This document shows, piece by piece, positions 32,822 through 40,776 of a DNA stretch of 64,000 nt; position 1 is the stretch's first letter; each line of letters begins with the position of its first letter. The stretch covers positions 1 to 64,000 of the forward strand of contig NZ_JAME01000009.1 in assembly GCF_000521865.1 (NCBI RefSeq), given 5' to 3'. The DNA is from Roseivivax isoporae LMG 25204. Lineage in GTDB: Bacteria; Pseudomonadota; Alphaproteobacteria; Rhodobacterales; Rhodobacteraceae. Made by a program: the position numbers and the translations under genes. The notes under the pieces were generated by a model. That model did no database searches. It had not been told where the DNA came from and saw only the letters and a list, made by a program, of their open reading frames with translations.

Positions 32822-34636
32822 TCACTCGACGGTGACCGACTTGGCGAGGTTGCGCGGCTGGTCCACGTCCGTGCCCTTCGCCACCGCCGCGTGGTAGGCC
32901 AGCAGCTGCGCCGGCAGGGCGTAGAGGATCGGCGTCAGGACCGGCGCCACCTCGGGCAGGACGATCGTCCGCCAGACGTCGCCGCCGGCCTCGGCCGCAC
33001 CCGCCGCGTCGGTGATCAGCAGCACCCGCCCGCCGCGCGCCATGACCTCCTGCATGTTCGACACGGTCTTGTCGAACAGCCGGTCGCGCGGCGCCATCAC
33101 CACCACCGGCACGGTCTTGTCGATGAGCGCGATGGGGCCGTGCTTCAGCTCTCCTGATGCATAAGCTTCAGCGTGCACATAGCTGATTTCCTTTAGTTTC
33201 AGCGCGCCTTCCAGGGCCAGCGGGTACATCAGTCCGCGGCCGAGGAACAGCACGTCGCGCGCCTCGGCGATGGCGCGGGCGGCCATCGCCACCGTCTCGT
33301 CGCGGTCGAGCGCGGCGTTGATCACGCCCGGCAGGCCGCGCAGCTCCCCCAGCGTCGCCGCGAGCTCGGCCTCGGTCATGCGGCCACGGTCCACCGCCGC
33401 CTTGAGCGCGAGCAGCAGCAACACGTTCAGCTGGCAGGTGAAGGCCTTGGTCGAGGCGACGCCGATCTCCACGCCCGCGTGGATCGGCAGCGCCACGTCG
33501 GATTCCCGCGCGATGGAGCTTTCGGCGACGTTCACCACCGACAGCACCCGGTCGGCCCGCCCCTTGCAGTAGCGCAGCGCCGCCAGCGTGTCTGCCGTCT
33601 CGCCCGACTGGCTGACGAACAGCGCCGCGGTTCCCGGCGTCAGCGGCGGTTCGCGGTAGCGGAATTCCGACGCGATGTCGGCCTCCACCGGCAGGCCGGC
33701 CAGCGTCTCGAACCAGTATTTCGCCGTGAGGCAGGCGTAGTAGGCGGTCCCGCAGGCCACCATGGTCAGCCGCTCGATCCTGGCGAAGTCGATGTCGGCG
33801 CCGAGCCGGATCGTGTCGCCGTCCAGGTAGGCCCGCAGCGCGTCGGCCAGAACCGACGGCTGCTCGGCGATCTCCTTGGCCATGAAGTGCTTGTAGCCCG
33901 ACTTGTCGACGCGCGCGGCGTCGATCGAGACGCGCTTCGCGTGCCGCTGCACGATCTGTCCGGCCTCGTCCCGAATCTCGATGCTCGTGCGGGTCAGCAC
34001 GGCGCGGTCGCCTTCCTCGAGATATGTGATCGTGTCGGTGAGCGGTGCGAGCGCGATCGCGTCCGAGCCGACGTAGACCTCGCCCTCGCCGTGGCCGATG
34101 GCGAGCGGGCTGCCCTTGCGCGCCGCGACCATCAGGTCCTCCTCGCCGTCGAAGAGGAAGGCCAGGGCGAACGCGCCCTCGAGCCGGTCGATGGTCTTCA
34201 TCGCCGCCGCGACCGGCGCCAGCCCTTCGGCCATGTGCCGCTCGGTCAGAAGCGCCACGGTCTCGGTGTCGGTCTCGGTCGCGAAGCGCGCACCCGATGC
34301 GTGAAGTTCCTCGCGCAAGGCCCTGTAATTCTCGATGATCCCGTTGTGCACGACCGCGACCGGCCCGGCCTTGTGCGGGTGCGCGTTGCCGGTGGTCGGC
34401 GCGCCGTGCGTGGCCCAGCGGGTGTGACCGATGCCCGACTTGCCCGGCAGCGGCTCGTGCACCAGCAGGTCCGAGAGGTTCACGAGCTTGCCCACCGCGC
34501 GTCGCCGGTCGAGGTGGCCGTCGTTCACCGTGGCGATCCCCGCGCTGTCGTAGCCGCGATATTCGAGCCGCCGCAGCGCCTCCAGCAGGACGGGAGAGAC
34601 TTCGTGAGTGCCCAGCACCCCGACGATACCGCACAT
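32822..34636 (-). CDS. glmS: Glucosamine-6-phosphate synthase (isomerizing)
   Basis: The 604-residue enzyme makes glucosamine-6-phosphate from fructose-6-phosphate and glutamine, the first step to UDP-GlcNAc. Residue Cys2 of M-C-G-I-V-G-V-L-G is the glutaminase nucleophile. The C-terminal part has two SIS domains (about 285-430 and 455-600) and ends with L-A-K-S-V-T-V-E, which covers the sugar-binding site. The start lies two bases after the glmU stop and has the perfect ribosome-binding site AAGGAGG inside the glmU coding end. glmU-glmS coupling feeds peptidoglycan and lipid A synthesis. Confidence 0.97.
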   Translation of the reverse strand: MCGIVGVLGTHEVSPVLLEALRRLEYRGYDSAGIATVNDGHLDRRRAVGKLVNLSDLLVHEPLPGKSGIGHTRWATHGAPTTGNAHPHKAGPVAVVHNGIIENYRALREELHASGARFATETDTETVALLTERHMAEGLAPVAAAMKTIDRLEGAFALAFLFDGEEDLMVAARKGSPLAIGHGEGEVYVGSDAIALAPLTDTITYLEEGDRAVLTRTSIEIRDEAGQIVQRHAKRVSIDAARVDKSGYKHFMAKEIAEQPSVLADALRAYLDGDTIRLGADIDFARIERLTMVACGTAYYACLTAKYWFETLAGLPVEADIASEFRYREPPLTPGTAALFVSQSGETADTLAALRYCKGRADRVLSVVNVAESSIARESDVALPIHAGVEIGVASTKAFTCQLNVLLLLALKAAVDRGRMTEAELAATLGELRGLPGVINAALDRDETVAMAARAIAEARDVLFLGRGLMYPLALEGALKLKEISYVHAEAYASGELKHGPIALIDKTVPVVVMAPRDRLFDKTVSNMQEVMARGGRVLLITDAAGAAEAGGDVWRTIVLPEVAPVLTPILYALPAQLLAYHAAVAKGTDVDQPRNLAKSVTVE

Positions 34637-34638
34637 GT

Positions 34639-35991
34639 TCAGGCCTCCTTGCGGGCGGCGGCCTTGCGCGCGCGCAGCATGTCCATCAGGCGACGGCCGT
34701 GGCCGTCCTTCGTCACCTGCCGCGCGCGCCCGAGCGCGAGCGCGCCGTCCGGCACGTCCGAGGTGATCACTGACCCCGACCCGGTCAGGGCCCCGGCACC
34801 GACCTTCACCGGCGCCACCAGCATCGTGTTCGACCCGATGAAGGCGCCCGCGCCGATCTCGGTGCGGTGCTTGAAGACACCGTCGTAATTGCAGGTGATC
34901 GTGCCCGCCCCGATGTTGGTGCCCTCGCCGATCTCGGCATCTCCGATATATGTCAGGTGGTTGGCCTTCACGCCTGCAGCAAGCTGCGCGTTCTTCACCT
35001 CGACGAAGTTGCCCACGTGCACGTCCTCGGCCAGCTCCGCCCCGGGCCGGAGCCGCGCGAAGGGACCGACCACCGACCCGCGGCTCACGTGGCAGCCCTC
35101 GAGGTGGCTGAAGGCACGGATGCGCGCGCCGCTCTCGATGGTGACGCCGGGGCCGAAGACGACGTTGGGCTCGATCTCGGTGTCGCGCCCGATCGCCGTG
35201 TCGTAACTCAGGAACACGGTGTCGGGCGCCTGCAGCGACACGCCGTCCTCGAGCAGCGCCGCCCGTGCCTGCGCCTGGAACGCGGCCTCGGCCGCGGCCA
35301 GCTCGGCCCGGCTGTTGATGCCGCGCGTCTCGGCCTCGTCGCAGGCGACCGCGGTCGCCGTCAGACCCTCGGCACGCGCCAGCGCCACCACGTCGGTCAG
35401 GTAGTACTCGCCCGCCGCATTGTCGTTGCCCACCGCCGCGACCAGCCGGAAAAGCGTCCGGGCGTCCGCGCAGATCACGCCGGAATTACAGAAGGTTATG
35501 GCCCGTTCCTCGTCCGTCGCATCCTTCCACTCGACGATCCGCGCAAGGTCTTCGCCCGCCATCACCAGCCGCCCGTAGCGGCCGGGATCGTCGGCCTCGA
35601 AGCCCAGGACGACCACGTCGTGCTGCGCGCGCGCCACCGCCATCGCCTCGAGCGTCTCGTGGCTGACGAAGGGCGTGTCGCCGTAGAGCACGATCACGTC
35701 GCCCTCGAAATTCCCGAGCACGGGGGCGGCCTGGGCGACCGCGTGCGCGGTACCCTTCTGCTCGGCCTGCAGCACGGTCTCGATCTCGGGGTCGTAGTCC
35801 TGCGCGGCGGCCGTCACGGCGTCCGCCCCGTGGCCCGCCACCACCACGATGCGCTCGGGTCCGAGCGCGGACCCTGCCTGCAGCGCGTGCAGCAGCATCG
35901 GCGCCCCCCCGATCCGGTGCAGGACCTTGGGCAAGTCCGATTCCATCCGCGTGCCTTTGCCGGCCGCGAGGACCACGAGGGCGATGCTCAT
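34639..35991 (-). CDS. glmU: Bifunctional GlmU (GlcN-1-P acetyltransferase / GlcNAc-1-P uridyltransferase)
   Basis: The 450-residue enzyme has an N-terminal uridyltransferase domain (V-V-L-A-A-G-K-G-T-R-M near residue 6, a loop G-T-A-H-A-V near 80). Its C-terminal left-handed beta-helix acetyltransferase (residues about 250-430) has hexapeptide repeats such as I-G-E-G-T-N-I-G-A-G-T and the N-Y-D-G-V motif. It makes UDP-GlcNAc for the cell wall in the cytoplasm. The start at 35991 fits family length (about 450), although the ribosome-binding site is weak. It is cotranscribed with glmS and divergent from the gph-like gene. Confidence 0.96.
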   Translation of the reverse strand: MSIALVVLAAGKGTRMESDLPKVLHRIGGAPMLLHALQAGSALGPERIVVVAGHGADAVTAAAQDYDPEIETVLQAEQKGTAHAVAQAAPVLGNFEGDVIVLYGDTPFVSHETLEAMAVARAQHDVVVLGFEADDPGRYGRLVMAGEDLARIVEWKDATDEERAITFCNSGVICADARTLFRLVAAVGNDNAAGEYYLTDVVALARAEGLTATAVACDEAETRGINSRAELAAAEAAFQAQARAALLEDGVSLQAPDTVFLSYDTAIGRDTEIEPNVVFGPGVTIESGARIRAFSHLEGCHVSRGSVVGPFARLRPGAELAEDVHVGNFVEVKNAQLAAGVKANHLTYIGDAEIGEGTNIGAGTITCNYDGVFKHRTEIGAGAFIGSNTMLVAPVKVGAGALTGSGSVITSDVPDGALALGRARQVTKDGHGRRLMDMLRARKAAARKEA

Positions 35992-36104
35992 GCCAATTAC
36001 TCTTTGTGTTTCCGCCGCGCTCGTTTTAACGACCTTGCGATGCAGGACAAGCAGGCGTCGGATCACGTTGGATTTCCGCCTGCAACAGGAAAGGCGGGTG
36101 CCCG

Positions 36105-36785
36105 GTGCGCACGGTGATCTTCGACCTCGACGGCACGCTGGCGGACACGAGCGGCGACCTGATCGCCGCCGCGAATGTCTGCTTCTCCCAGATGGGGGCG
36201 GGCGCCATGCTGCATCCGGACACCGACGCGCCGACCGCGCTGCGGGGCGGGCGGGCGATGCTGCGGCTCGGCCTGTCGCGCATGGGCGGGATCGATGAGG
36301 CCGAGGTGGACCGCTGGTATCCCGTCCTGCTCGAGGCCTACGGCGCGGCGATCGACGTGCACACGCGGCTCTATCCCGGCGTGGTCGAGGCGGTCGACCT
36401 CCTGGTGAGCGGCGGCACCCGCGTCGGCATCTGCACCAACAAGCCCGAGGGCCTCGCCGAGACGCTGCTGACCCGGCTCGGGGTGCGCGACCTCTTCGGC
36501 TCGCTCGTGGGCGCCGACACGCTGCCGGTGCGCAAGCCCGACCCCGCGCCCTTCCGCGCGGCGGTGGAGCGCGCGGGCGGCGCCGTCGATGCCTCGCTCC
36601 TCGTGGGGGACACCGAGACCGACCGCGAGACCGCGCGGGCCGCGGGCGTGCCCTGCATCCTCGTGCGCTTCGGCCCCGAGGGCGCGGGCGTCGCGCGGCT
36701 CGAGCCCGAGGCGACCATGGGCCATTTCGCCGAGCTGCCCGACCTCGCGGCGCGGCTCCTGGGGCAGGGACGCGCGGCGGAATGA
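36105..36785 (+). CDS. gph: HAD-family phosphatase, phosphoglycolate phosphatase-like
   Basis: The 226-residue enzyme shows HAD motif I D-L-D-G-T-L-A-D-T near residue 7, a cap domain, motif II within C-T-N-K-P-E-G, and motif IV G-D-T-E-T-D-R-E-T. It should hydrolyse small phosphate esters such as 2-phosphoglycolate, and the assignment of substrate is by similarity only. The start is GTG at 36105, preceded by AGGAAAGG. The stop overlaps the start of a DegT-type aminotransferase (ATGA), so the pair is cotranslated. This makes a sugar-phosphate or nucleotide-sugar substrate plausible. Confidence 0.85.
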   Translation: MRTVIFDLDGTLADTSGDLIAAANVCFSQMGAGAMLHPDTDAPTALRGGRAMLRLGLSRMGGIDEAEVDRWYPVLLEAYGAAIDVHTRLYPGVVEAVDLLVSGGTRVGICTNKPEGLAETLLTRLGVRDLFGSLVGADTLPVRKPDPAPFRAAVERAGGAVDASLLVGDTETDRETARAAGVPCILVRFGPEGAGVARLEPEATMGHFAELPDLAARLLGQGRAAE

Positions 36786-37999
36786 CCGACGCGGCCCCGC
36801 GGTTCACCGGCAGCTTCACGCAGCAGGAACCGATTCCCGAGGACGCGATCGAGGCGGCGGTCGCCGTGATGCGGCACGGTCGGCTCCACCGCTACAACCT
36901 CGCGGGCGACGAGCAGGGCGAGACCGCGCTTCTCGAACAGGACTTCGCCGCCATGACCGGCGCGCGCCACTGTCTCGCCGTGGCCTCGGGCGGCTACGCG
37001 CTCGCCACCGCTTTGCGCGCGGTGGGCGTCGGGCCCGGCGATCCGGTGCTCACCAACGCCTTCACGCTCGCCCCGGTGCCGGGCGCCATCGCGGGGCTCG
37101 GCGCGCGGCCGGTCTTCGTGGGTGTGACCGAGGCCCTCGTCATCGACCTCGACGACCTCGCGGCGAAGCTGCAAGAGGCGCGGGTGCTGCTCCTCAGCCA
37201 CATGCGCGGGCATGTCTGCGACATGGACCGGCTGATGGCGCTCTGCCGCGACGCGGACGTGACGGTGATCGAGGATTGCGCCCACACCATGGGGGCCGCG
37301 TGGCGCGGCGTGCCGTCCGGGCGGCACGGGCTGGTCGGCTGCTATTCGACGCAGACCTACAAGCACGTGAATTCCGGCGAGGGCGGGTTCCTCGTGACGG
37401 ACGACGACGACATCGCGGCGCGCGCGATCCTCCTGTCGGGCTCCTACATGCTCTATCCCCGGCACCTCGCGGCGCCCGGCGCCGAGGCGTTCGAGACGTT
37501 GCGCTACGACATGCCGAACATCTCGGGGCGCATGGACAACCTGCGCGCGGCCATCCTGCGCCCGCAGCTGAGCACGCTCGCGGACCGGGTCGAGCGCTGG
37601 AACGCACGCTACCGCGAGATGGAGCGCGGGCTCTGGCAGGTGCCGGGTCTGACGCTGATCGAACGCCCCGAAGCCGAAGCCTTCGTCGGCTCGTCCTTCC
37701 AGTTCCTGCTGCTCGACTGGTCCGAGGCGCGGATCGCCCGGGTCATCGCGGCCTGCGCGGAACGGGGGGTGGAGCTGAAATGGTTCGGGCCGGAGGAGCC
37801 CGTGGGCTTCACCTCGCGCTACGGCGCGTGGCGCTACGCGCCGTCGGTACCCATGCCCGCCACCGACCGGGTGCTGGCGGGCCTGATCGACATGCGCCTG
37901 CCGCTGACCTTCAGCCTCGAGGATTGCGCGCTCGTCGCGCGGATCGTGCGGGAAGAGGTCACGGCGGCGGCGCCGTCGCCGGAGGCGGGCCGCGGCTGA
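36782..37999 (+). CDS. DegT/DnrJ/EryC1/StrS-family PLP aminotransferase
   Basis: The 405-residue PLP enzyme resembles sugar aminotransferases that aminate keto sugars at the nucleotide-sugar level. The PLP-binding core includes A-V-A-S-G-G-Y-A-L near residue 75 and E-D-C-A-H-T-M-G-A near 160. The Schiff-base lysine region is S-T-Q-T-Y-K-H-V-N-S-G-E-G-G near 190. The ATGA overlap with the upstream HAD phosphatase is clear. No other polysaccharide or nucleotide-sugar genes are nearby, so this is an orphan amino-sugar pair. A different PLP role, such as an AHBA-like or unusual amino acid transamination, is possible. Confidence 0.88.
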   Translation: MTDAAPRFTGSFTQQEPIPEDAIEAAVAVMRHGRLHRYNLAGDEQGETALLEQDFAAMTGARHCLAVASGGYALATALRAVGVGPGDPVLTNAFTLAPVPGAIAGLGARPVFVGVTEALVIDLDDLAAKLQEARVLLLSHMRGHVCDMDRLMALCRDADVTVIEDCAHTMGAAWRGVPSGRHGLVGCYSTQTYKHVNSGEGGFLVTDDDDIAARAILLSGSYMLYPRHLAAPGAEAFETLRYDMPNISGRMDNLRAAILRPQLSTLADRVERWNARYREMERGLWQVPGLTLIERPEAEAFVGSSFQFLLLDWSEARIARVIAACAERGVELKWFGPEEPVGFTSRYGAWRYAPSVPMPATDRVLAGLIDMRLPLTFSLEDCALVARIVREEVTAAAPSPEAGRG

Positions 38000-38012
38000 C
38001 GCGCCGCGGCCC
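37987..38012. terminator. Bidirectional hairpin between DegT-type and general stress protein genes
   Basis: GGGCCGCGGC and GCCGCGGCCC form a perfect 10-bp stem with a 6-base loop that contains the DegT stop codon. Both flanking genes converge here. No T-run follows, so it is a hairpin-type transcript end and may need Rho. Confidence 0.5.
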
Positions 38013-38027
38013 AGCCTGTCACGCGGT

Positions 38028-38495
38028 TCAGAACGCCAGGCGTCCGTGCTCGCCACCCTCGGGCGTCGCGTCCGTGAGGTTGGACTTCGCCACTTCCCAC
38101 AGGAACGAGGCCGAATTCTCGGTCGCCCAGACCTCCGCCTTGTGCGGCGTCATCTTGACGAGCCGCACCGAGTCGTCGTCGCGGCCGTCCTTCAACCAGG
38201 CCGCCGCGAAGGCGTTCCAAACGTCGTCGAGCTTGTCGCCGCTGCCGTGGTCGAGCTTGCCCTCGATCACCGCGTAGAGGCCGGCCTTCGGATCCGCGAC
38301 GTCGAATCGTGCCTCGCCGCCCGACTGCGATGCGCGGTCCGCCGCCGACCCGGCCGCGGTGATGAACCAGATCGCGTTCTCGCCGCGATCGGCCTGCGGC
38401 GCCATCGGCACGGGACGCTCGCTGTCGGTGGACAGAAGGCCCGCCGTCACGTTGTCGAGCCGTTTCCAGAAGGTGTCTTTGAGGTCTTGTGCCAT
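38028..38495 (-). CDS. General stress protein, pyridoxamine 5'-phosphate oxidase-like (COG3871 type)
   Basis: The 155-residue protein has the split-barrel flavin-binding fold of the PNPOx-like general stress proteins. It begins D-L-K-D-T-F-W-K-R-L-D and has strands A-I-W-F-I-T-A-A-G and A-G-L-Y-A-V-I-E-G-K-L, and a C-terminal V-W-A-T-E-N-S-A-S-F. Such proteins bind FMN or F420-like cofactors and are induced by stress, but the enzymatic reaction is not known. AAGGATTGC precedes the ATG. An EcfG-type promoter with exact consensus lies about 45 bp upstream of the start codon, which fits regulation by the general stress response. Confidence 0.9.
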   Translation of the reverse strand: MAQDLKDTFWKRLDNVTAGLLSTDSERPVPMAPQADRGENAIWFITAAGSAADRASQSGGEARFDVADPKAGLYAVIEGKLDHGSGDKLDDVWNAFAAAWLKDGRDDDSVRLVKMTPHKAEVWATENSASFLWEVAKSNLTDATPEGGEHGRLAF

Positions 38496-38537
38496 GAGGC
38501 AATCCTTTCCATCGTGTCTCTGCGGGTTCGGCGTCGG

Positions 38538-38563
38538 AACGCAGGGCACGCGACGGCGGTTCC
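38538..38563 (-). promoter_or_regulatory. EcfG-type promoter of the general stress protein gene
   Basis: On the minus strand GGAAC (38563-38559) is followed after 17 bases by CGTT (38541-38538), an exact match to GGAAC-N16/17-CGTT. The predicted transcript start near 38531 gives a leader of about 35 nt before the general stress protein gene. The identity of the downstream gene makes this the best supported of the four good sites. Confidence 0.8.
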
Positions 38564-38612
38564 TGCGCGGCTGCGCCTTGCCAGGACCGGGGCCGACGGG
38601 TAGGACGAGATA

Positions 38613-38626
38613 TGAACGCTCGTTCA
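38613..38626. promoter_or_regulatory. Palindromic operator candidate upstream of ivd
   Basis: TGAACG-CT-CGTTCA is a perfect 6-2-6 palindrome 26 bp before the ivd start codon and about 50 bp from the stress promoter. Its form is typical for TetR-family repressors of fatty-acid or branched-chain catabolism, so it is likely the control site of the leucine degradation operon. The regulator itself is not in this window. Confidence 0.55.
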
Positions 38627-38652
38627 ATAACGCAGCCGGAGGAGGGCCGCGC

Positions 38653-39816
38653 ATGTTCGACGCCGTCATGAAGTTCGACCTGGGCGAGGACGTCGGCGCG
38701 CTGCGCGACATGGTGCACCGCTGGGCGCAGGACCGGCTGAAGCCGATGGCGGCCGAGATCGACCGCGAGAATGCCTTTCCGCACGCGCTCTGGCGCGAGA
38801 TGGGCGACCTCGGGCTGCTCGGGATCACCGTGGGGGAACAGTACGGCGGCTCCGACATGGGCTACCTCGCCCACGTGGTCGCGATCGAGGAGGTGGCGCG
38901 CGCCTCGGCCTCGGTGTCGCTGTCCTACGGCGCCCATTCCAACCTCTGCGTGAACCAGATCAGGCTGAACGGCACCGATGCCCAGCGCGCGCGCTACCTG
39001 CCGGGCCTCGTCTCTGGCGAACGGGTCGGCGCGCTCGCCATGTCCGAGGCGGGCGCGGGGTCGGACGTGGTGTCGATGAAGCTCCGTGCGGACAAGCGCA
39101 ACGACCGCTACGTGCTGAACGGCACCAAGTACTGGATCACCAACGGCCCCGATGCCGACACGCTCGTGGTCTACGCCAAGACCGATCCCGAGGCCGGGTC
39201 GAAGGGCATCACCGCCTTCCTGATCGAGAAGACCATGGCCGGCTTCTCCGCCAGCCCGCATTTCGACAAGCTCGGCATGCGCGGCTCGAACACGGCCGAA
39301 CTGGTGTTCGAGGATGTCGAGGTGCCCTTCGACAACGTGCTGGGCGAGGAGGGGCGCGGCGTGCGCGTGCTCATGTCCGGGCTCGACTACGAACGCGTGG
39401 TGCTCGCGGGAATCGGGCTCGGGATCATGGCCGCCTGCCTCGACGAGGTCATGCCCTACCTCGCCGAGCGCCGGCAATTCGGCCGGCCCATCGGGTCGTT
39501 CCAGCTGATGCAGGGCAAGATCGCCGACATGTACACCGCCATGAACTCGGCCCGTGCCTACGTCTACGAGGTGGCCAAGGCCTGCGACCGCGGCGAGGTC
39601 ACGCGCCAGGACGCCGCCGCCTGCTGCCTCTACGCCTCGGAACAGGCCATGGTGCAGGCGCACCAGGCGGTGCAGGCCATGGGCGGCGCGGGCTTCATGG
39701 CCGACGCGCCGGTCGCGCGGCTCTTCCGCGACGCCAAGCTGATGGAGATCGGTGCTGGCACCTCCGAGATCCGGCGCATGCTGGTCGGGCGCGAGCTCAT
39801 GGCGGCGATGGACTGA
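38653..39816 (+). CDS. ivd: Isovaleryl-CoA dehydrogenase
   Basis: The 387-residue acyl-CoA dehydrogenase oxidises isovaleryl-CoA to 3-methylcrotonyl-CoA in leucine catabolism, passing electrons to ETF. It shows the FAD-binding region and the two conserved signatures A-L-A-M-S-E-A-G-A-G-S-D-V near residue 130 and Q-A-M-G-G-A-G-F near 345. The catalytic glutamate region of the IVD type is not in the MCAD position. The ATG at 38653 follows GGAGGAGGGC. As first gene of the operon with mccB, mccA, hmgL and liuC, its substrate assignment is secure. Unusually, two small secreted or membrane genes lie between ivd and the acyl-CoA synthetase. Confidence 0.93.
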   Translation: MFDAVMKFDLGEDVGALRDMVHRWAQDRLKPMAAEIDRENAFPHALWREMGDLGLLGITVGEQYGGSDMGYLAHVVAIEEVARASASVSLSYGAHSNLCVNQIRLNGTDAQRARYLPGLVSGERVGALAMSEAGAGSDVVSMKLRADKRNDRYVLNGTKYWITNGPDADTLVVYAKTDPEAGSKGITAFLIEKTMAGFSASPHFDKLGMRGSNTAELVFEDVEVPFDNVLGEEGRGVRVLMSGLDYERVVLAGIGLGIMAACLDEVMPYLAERRQFGRPIGSFQLMQGKIADMYTAMNSARAYVYEVAKACDRGEVTRQDAAACCLYASEQAMVQAHQAVQAMGGAGFMADAPVARLFRDAKLMEIGAGTSEIRRMLVGRELMAAMD

Positions 39817-39895
39817 GCGATGGGCTTCGCGGGTCGAACCTGGTCTGCTACCGTGCCGCGAGTGCCGCCGTGCCGCCGCACCATGGAGATGTCCG

Positions 39896-40378
39896 ATGCG
39901 CCGCTTTCTCGTCCTTCTCGCAGTCGCGCCGCTTGCGGTGGTCCAGCCGACCCTCGCGGGTGCACAGACCGCCGACCCGCGGGACGTGGTGGCGCTCGAG
40001 ACCTGTGTCGCGGACGTCGCCCGTTCGAACCCGTTCGAGGCGACGGTCGCGGAATGTACCGGGGCCCTCAGCGCGACCTGCGGTGCCGAGATGTCGACGA
40101 CGAACGCGATCGCGGGATGCATCATGGACGAGGGACGCGCGTGGGACGCGCTCCTGAACCGCTGGTGGGAACCGATGAAGGCCAGCGCACAGGCGGCCGG
40201 GACCTGGGACACGCTGCTCGGCCAGCAGCGCCGCTGGATCGCCGAGAAGGAGGCCGCCTGCCAGCGGGCCTACGACCGGGCCGGTGGCGGCAGCATCCGG
40301 GTGATCTACGGGGCGGAGTGTTTCCGCGACTGGACGGCGCGGAAGGCGGTCGAATTCTACTACGCGCTCTACCGCTGA
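39896..40378 (+). CDS. DUF1311/LprI-like secreted protein
   Basis: The 160-residue protein has a Sec signal peptide (L-V-L-L-A-V-A-P-L-A-V-V, cleavage near residue 24) and a Cys-rich domain of the lysozyme inhibitor LprI type. Cysteines occur near residues 38, 54, 62, 75, 123 and 141, with the W-D-A-L-L-N-R-W-W and Q-R-x-W-I-A-E-K-E-A-A-C helical motif of DUF1311. It is exported to the periplasm. LprI in mycobacteria inhibits lysozyme, but the role elsewhere is unclear. It sits in the leucine operon, 79 bp after ivd, with GGAGATG ahead of the ATG. Confidence 0.85.
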   Translation: MRRFLVLLAVAPLAVVQPTLAGAQTADPRDVVALETCVADVARSNPFEATVAECTGALSATCGAEMSTTNAIAGCIMDEGRAWDALLNRWWEPMKASAQAAGTWDTLLGQQRRWIAEKEAACQRAYDRAGGGSIRVIYGAECFRDWTARKAVEFYYALYR

Positions 40379-40442
40379 ACGTGCGGTTCCGGGCGCCCCG
40401 GGCCGCGCGCGCCGCCCCGATGCCGACGGCGGGGCGTGCCTG

Positions 40443-40769
40443 ATGCCCCGCTGGGCGTGGTTCCTGCCGGTGGGATGCCTCGTGGCGCTGGCGGCGGTTC
40501 TCGGCTGGCGGCAGGGTTGGATCCACGCCAACGTCACCGAGACGCAGGTGATCGCCGCCTATGCCGAACGCTACCTTTCCGACCGCGCCGCGGCGGGCAC
40601 GGCCGAGAGTGCGCGGCCCTCGGACTGCCGGGCGCGGCCCGGCACCGCGGCGGGGGTCTGGCTCGTGGTGATCTGCGGGCCCGAGCCCTACGACCCCGCG
40701 CGCCACTACACCTATTACGTCACCCGCGCGGGCGGGCTCAGCCGGGTCGTGGGCCCGCAGGACACGTGA
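40443..40769 (+). CDS. Single-pass membrane protein, unknown
   Basis: The 108-residue product has one N-terminal hydrophobic anchor (W-F-L-P-V-G-C-L-V-A-L-A-A-V-L-G) and a periplasmic part with two cysteines that could pair (Cys63, Cys78). The C-terminal half reads V-W-L-V-V-I-C-G-P-E-P-Y, then Y-T-Y-Y-V-T-R-A-G-G-L-S-R. I recognise no family. It lies between the DUF1311 gene and the acyl-CoA synthetase, 7 bp before the latter, in the same operon. Confidence 0.65.
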   Translation: MPRWAWFLPVGCLVALAAVLGWRQGWIHANVTETQVIAAYAERYLSDRAAAGTAESARPSDCRARPGTAAGVWLVVICGPEPYDPARHYTYYVTRAGGLSRVVGPQDT

Positions 40770-40776
40770 GGCCGGC

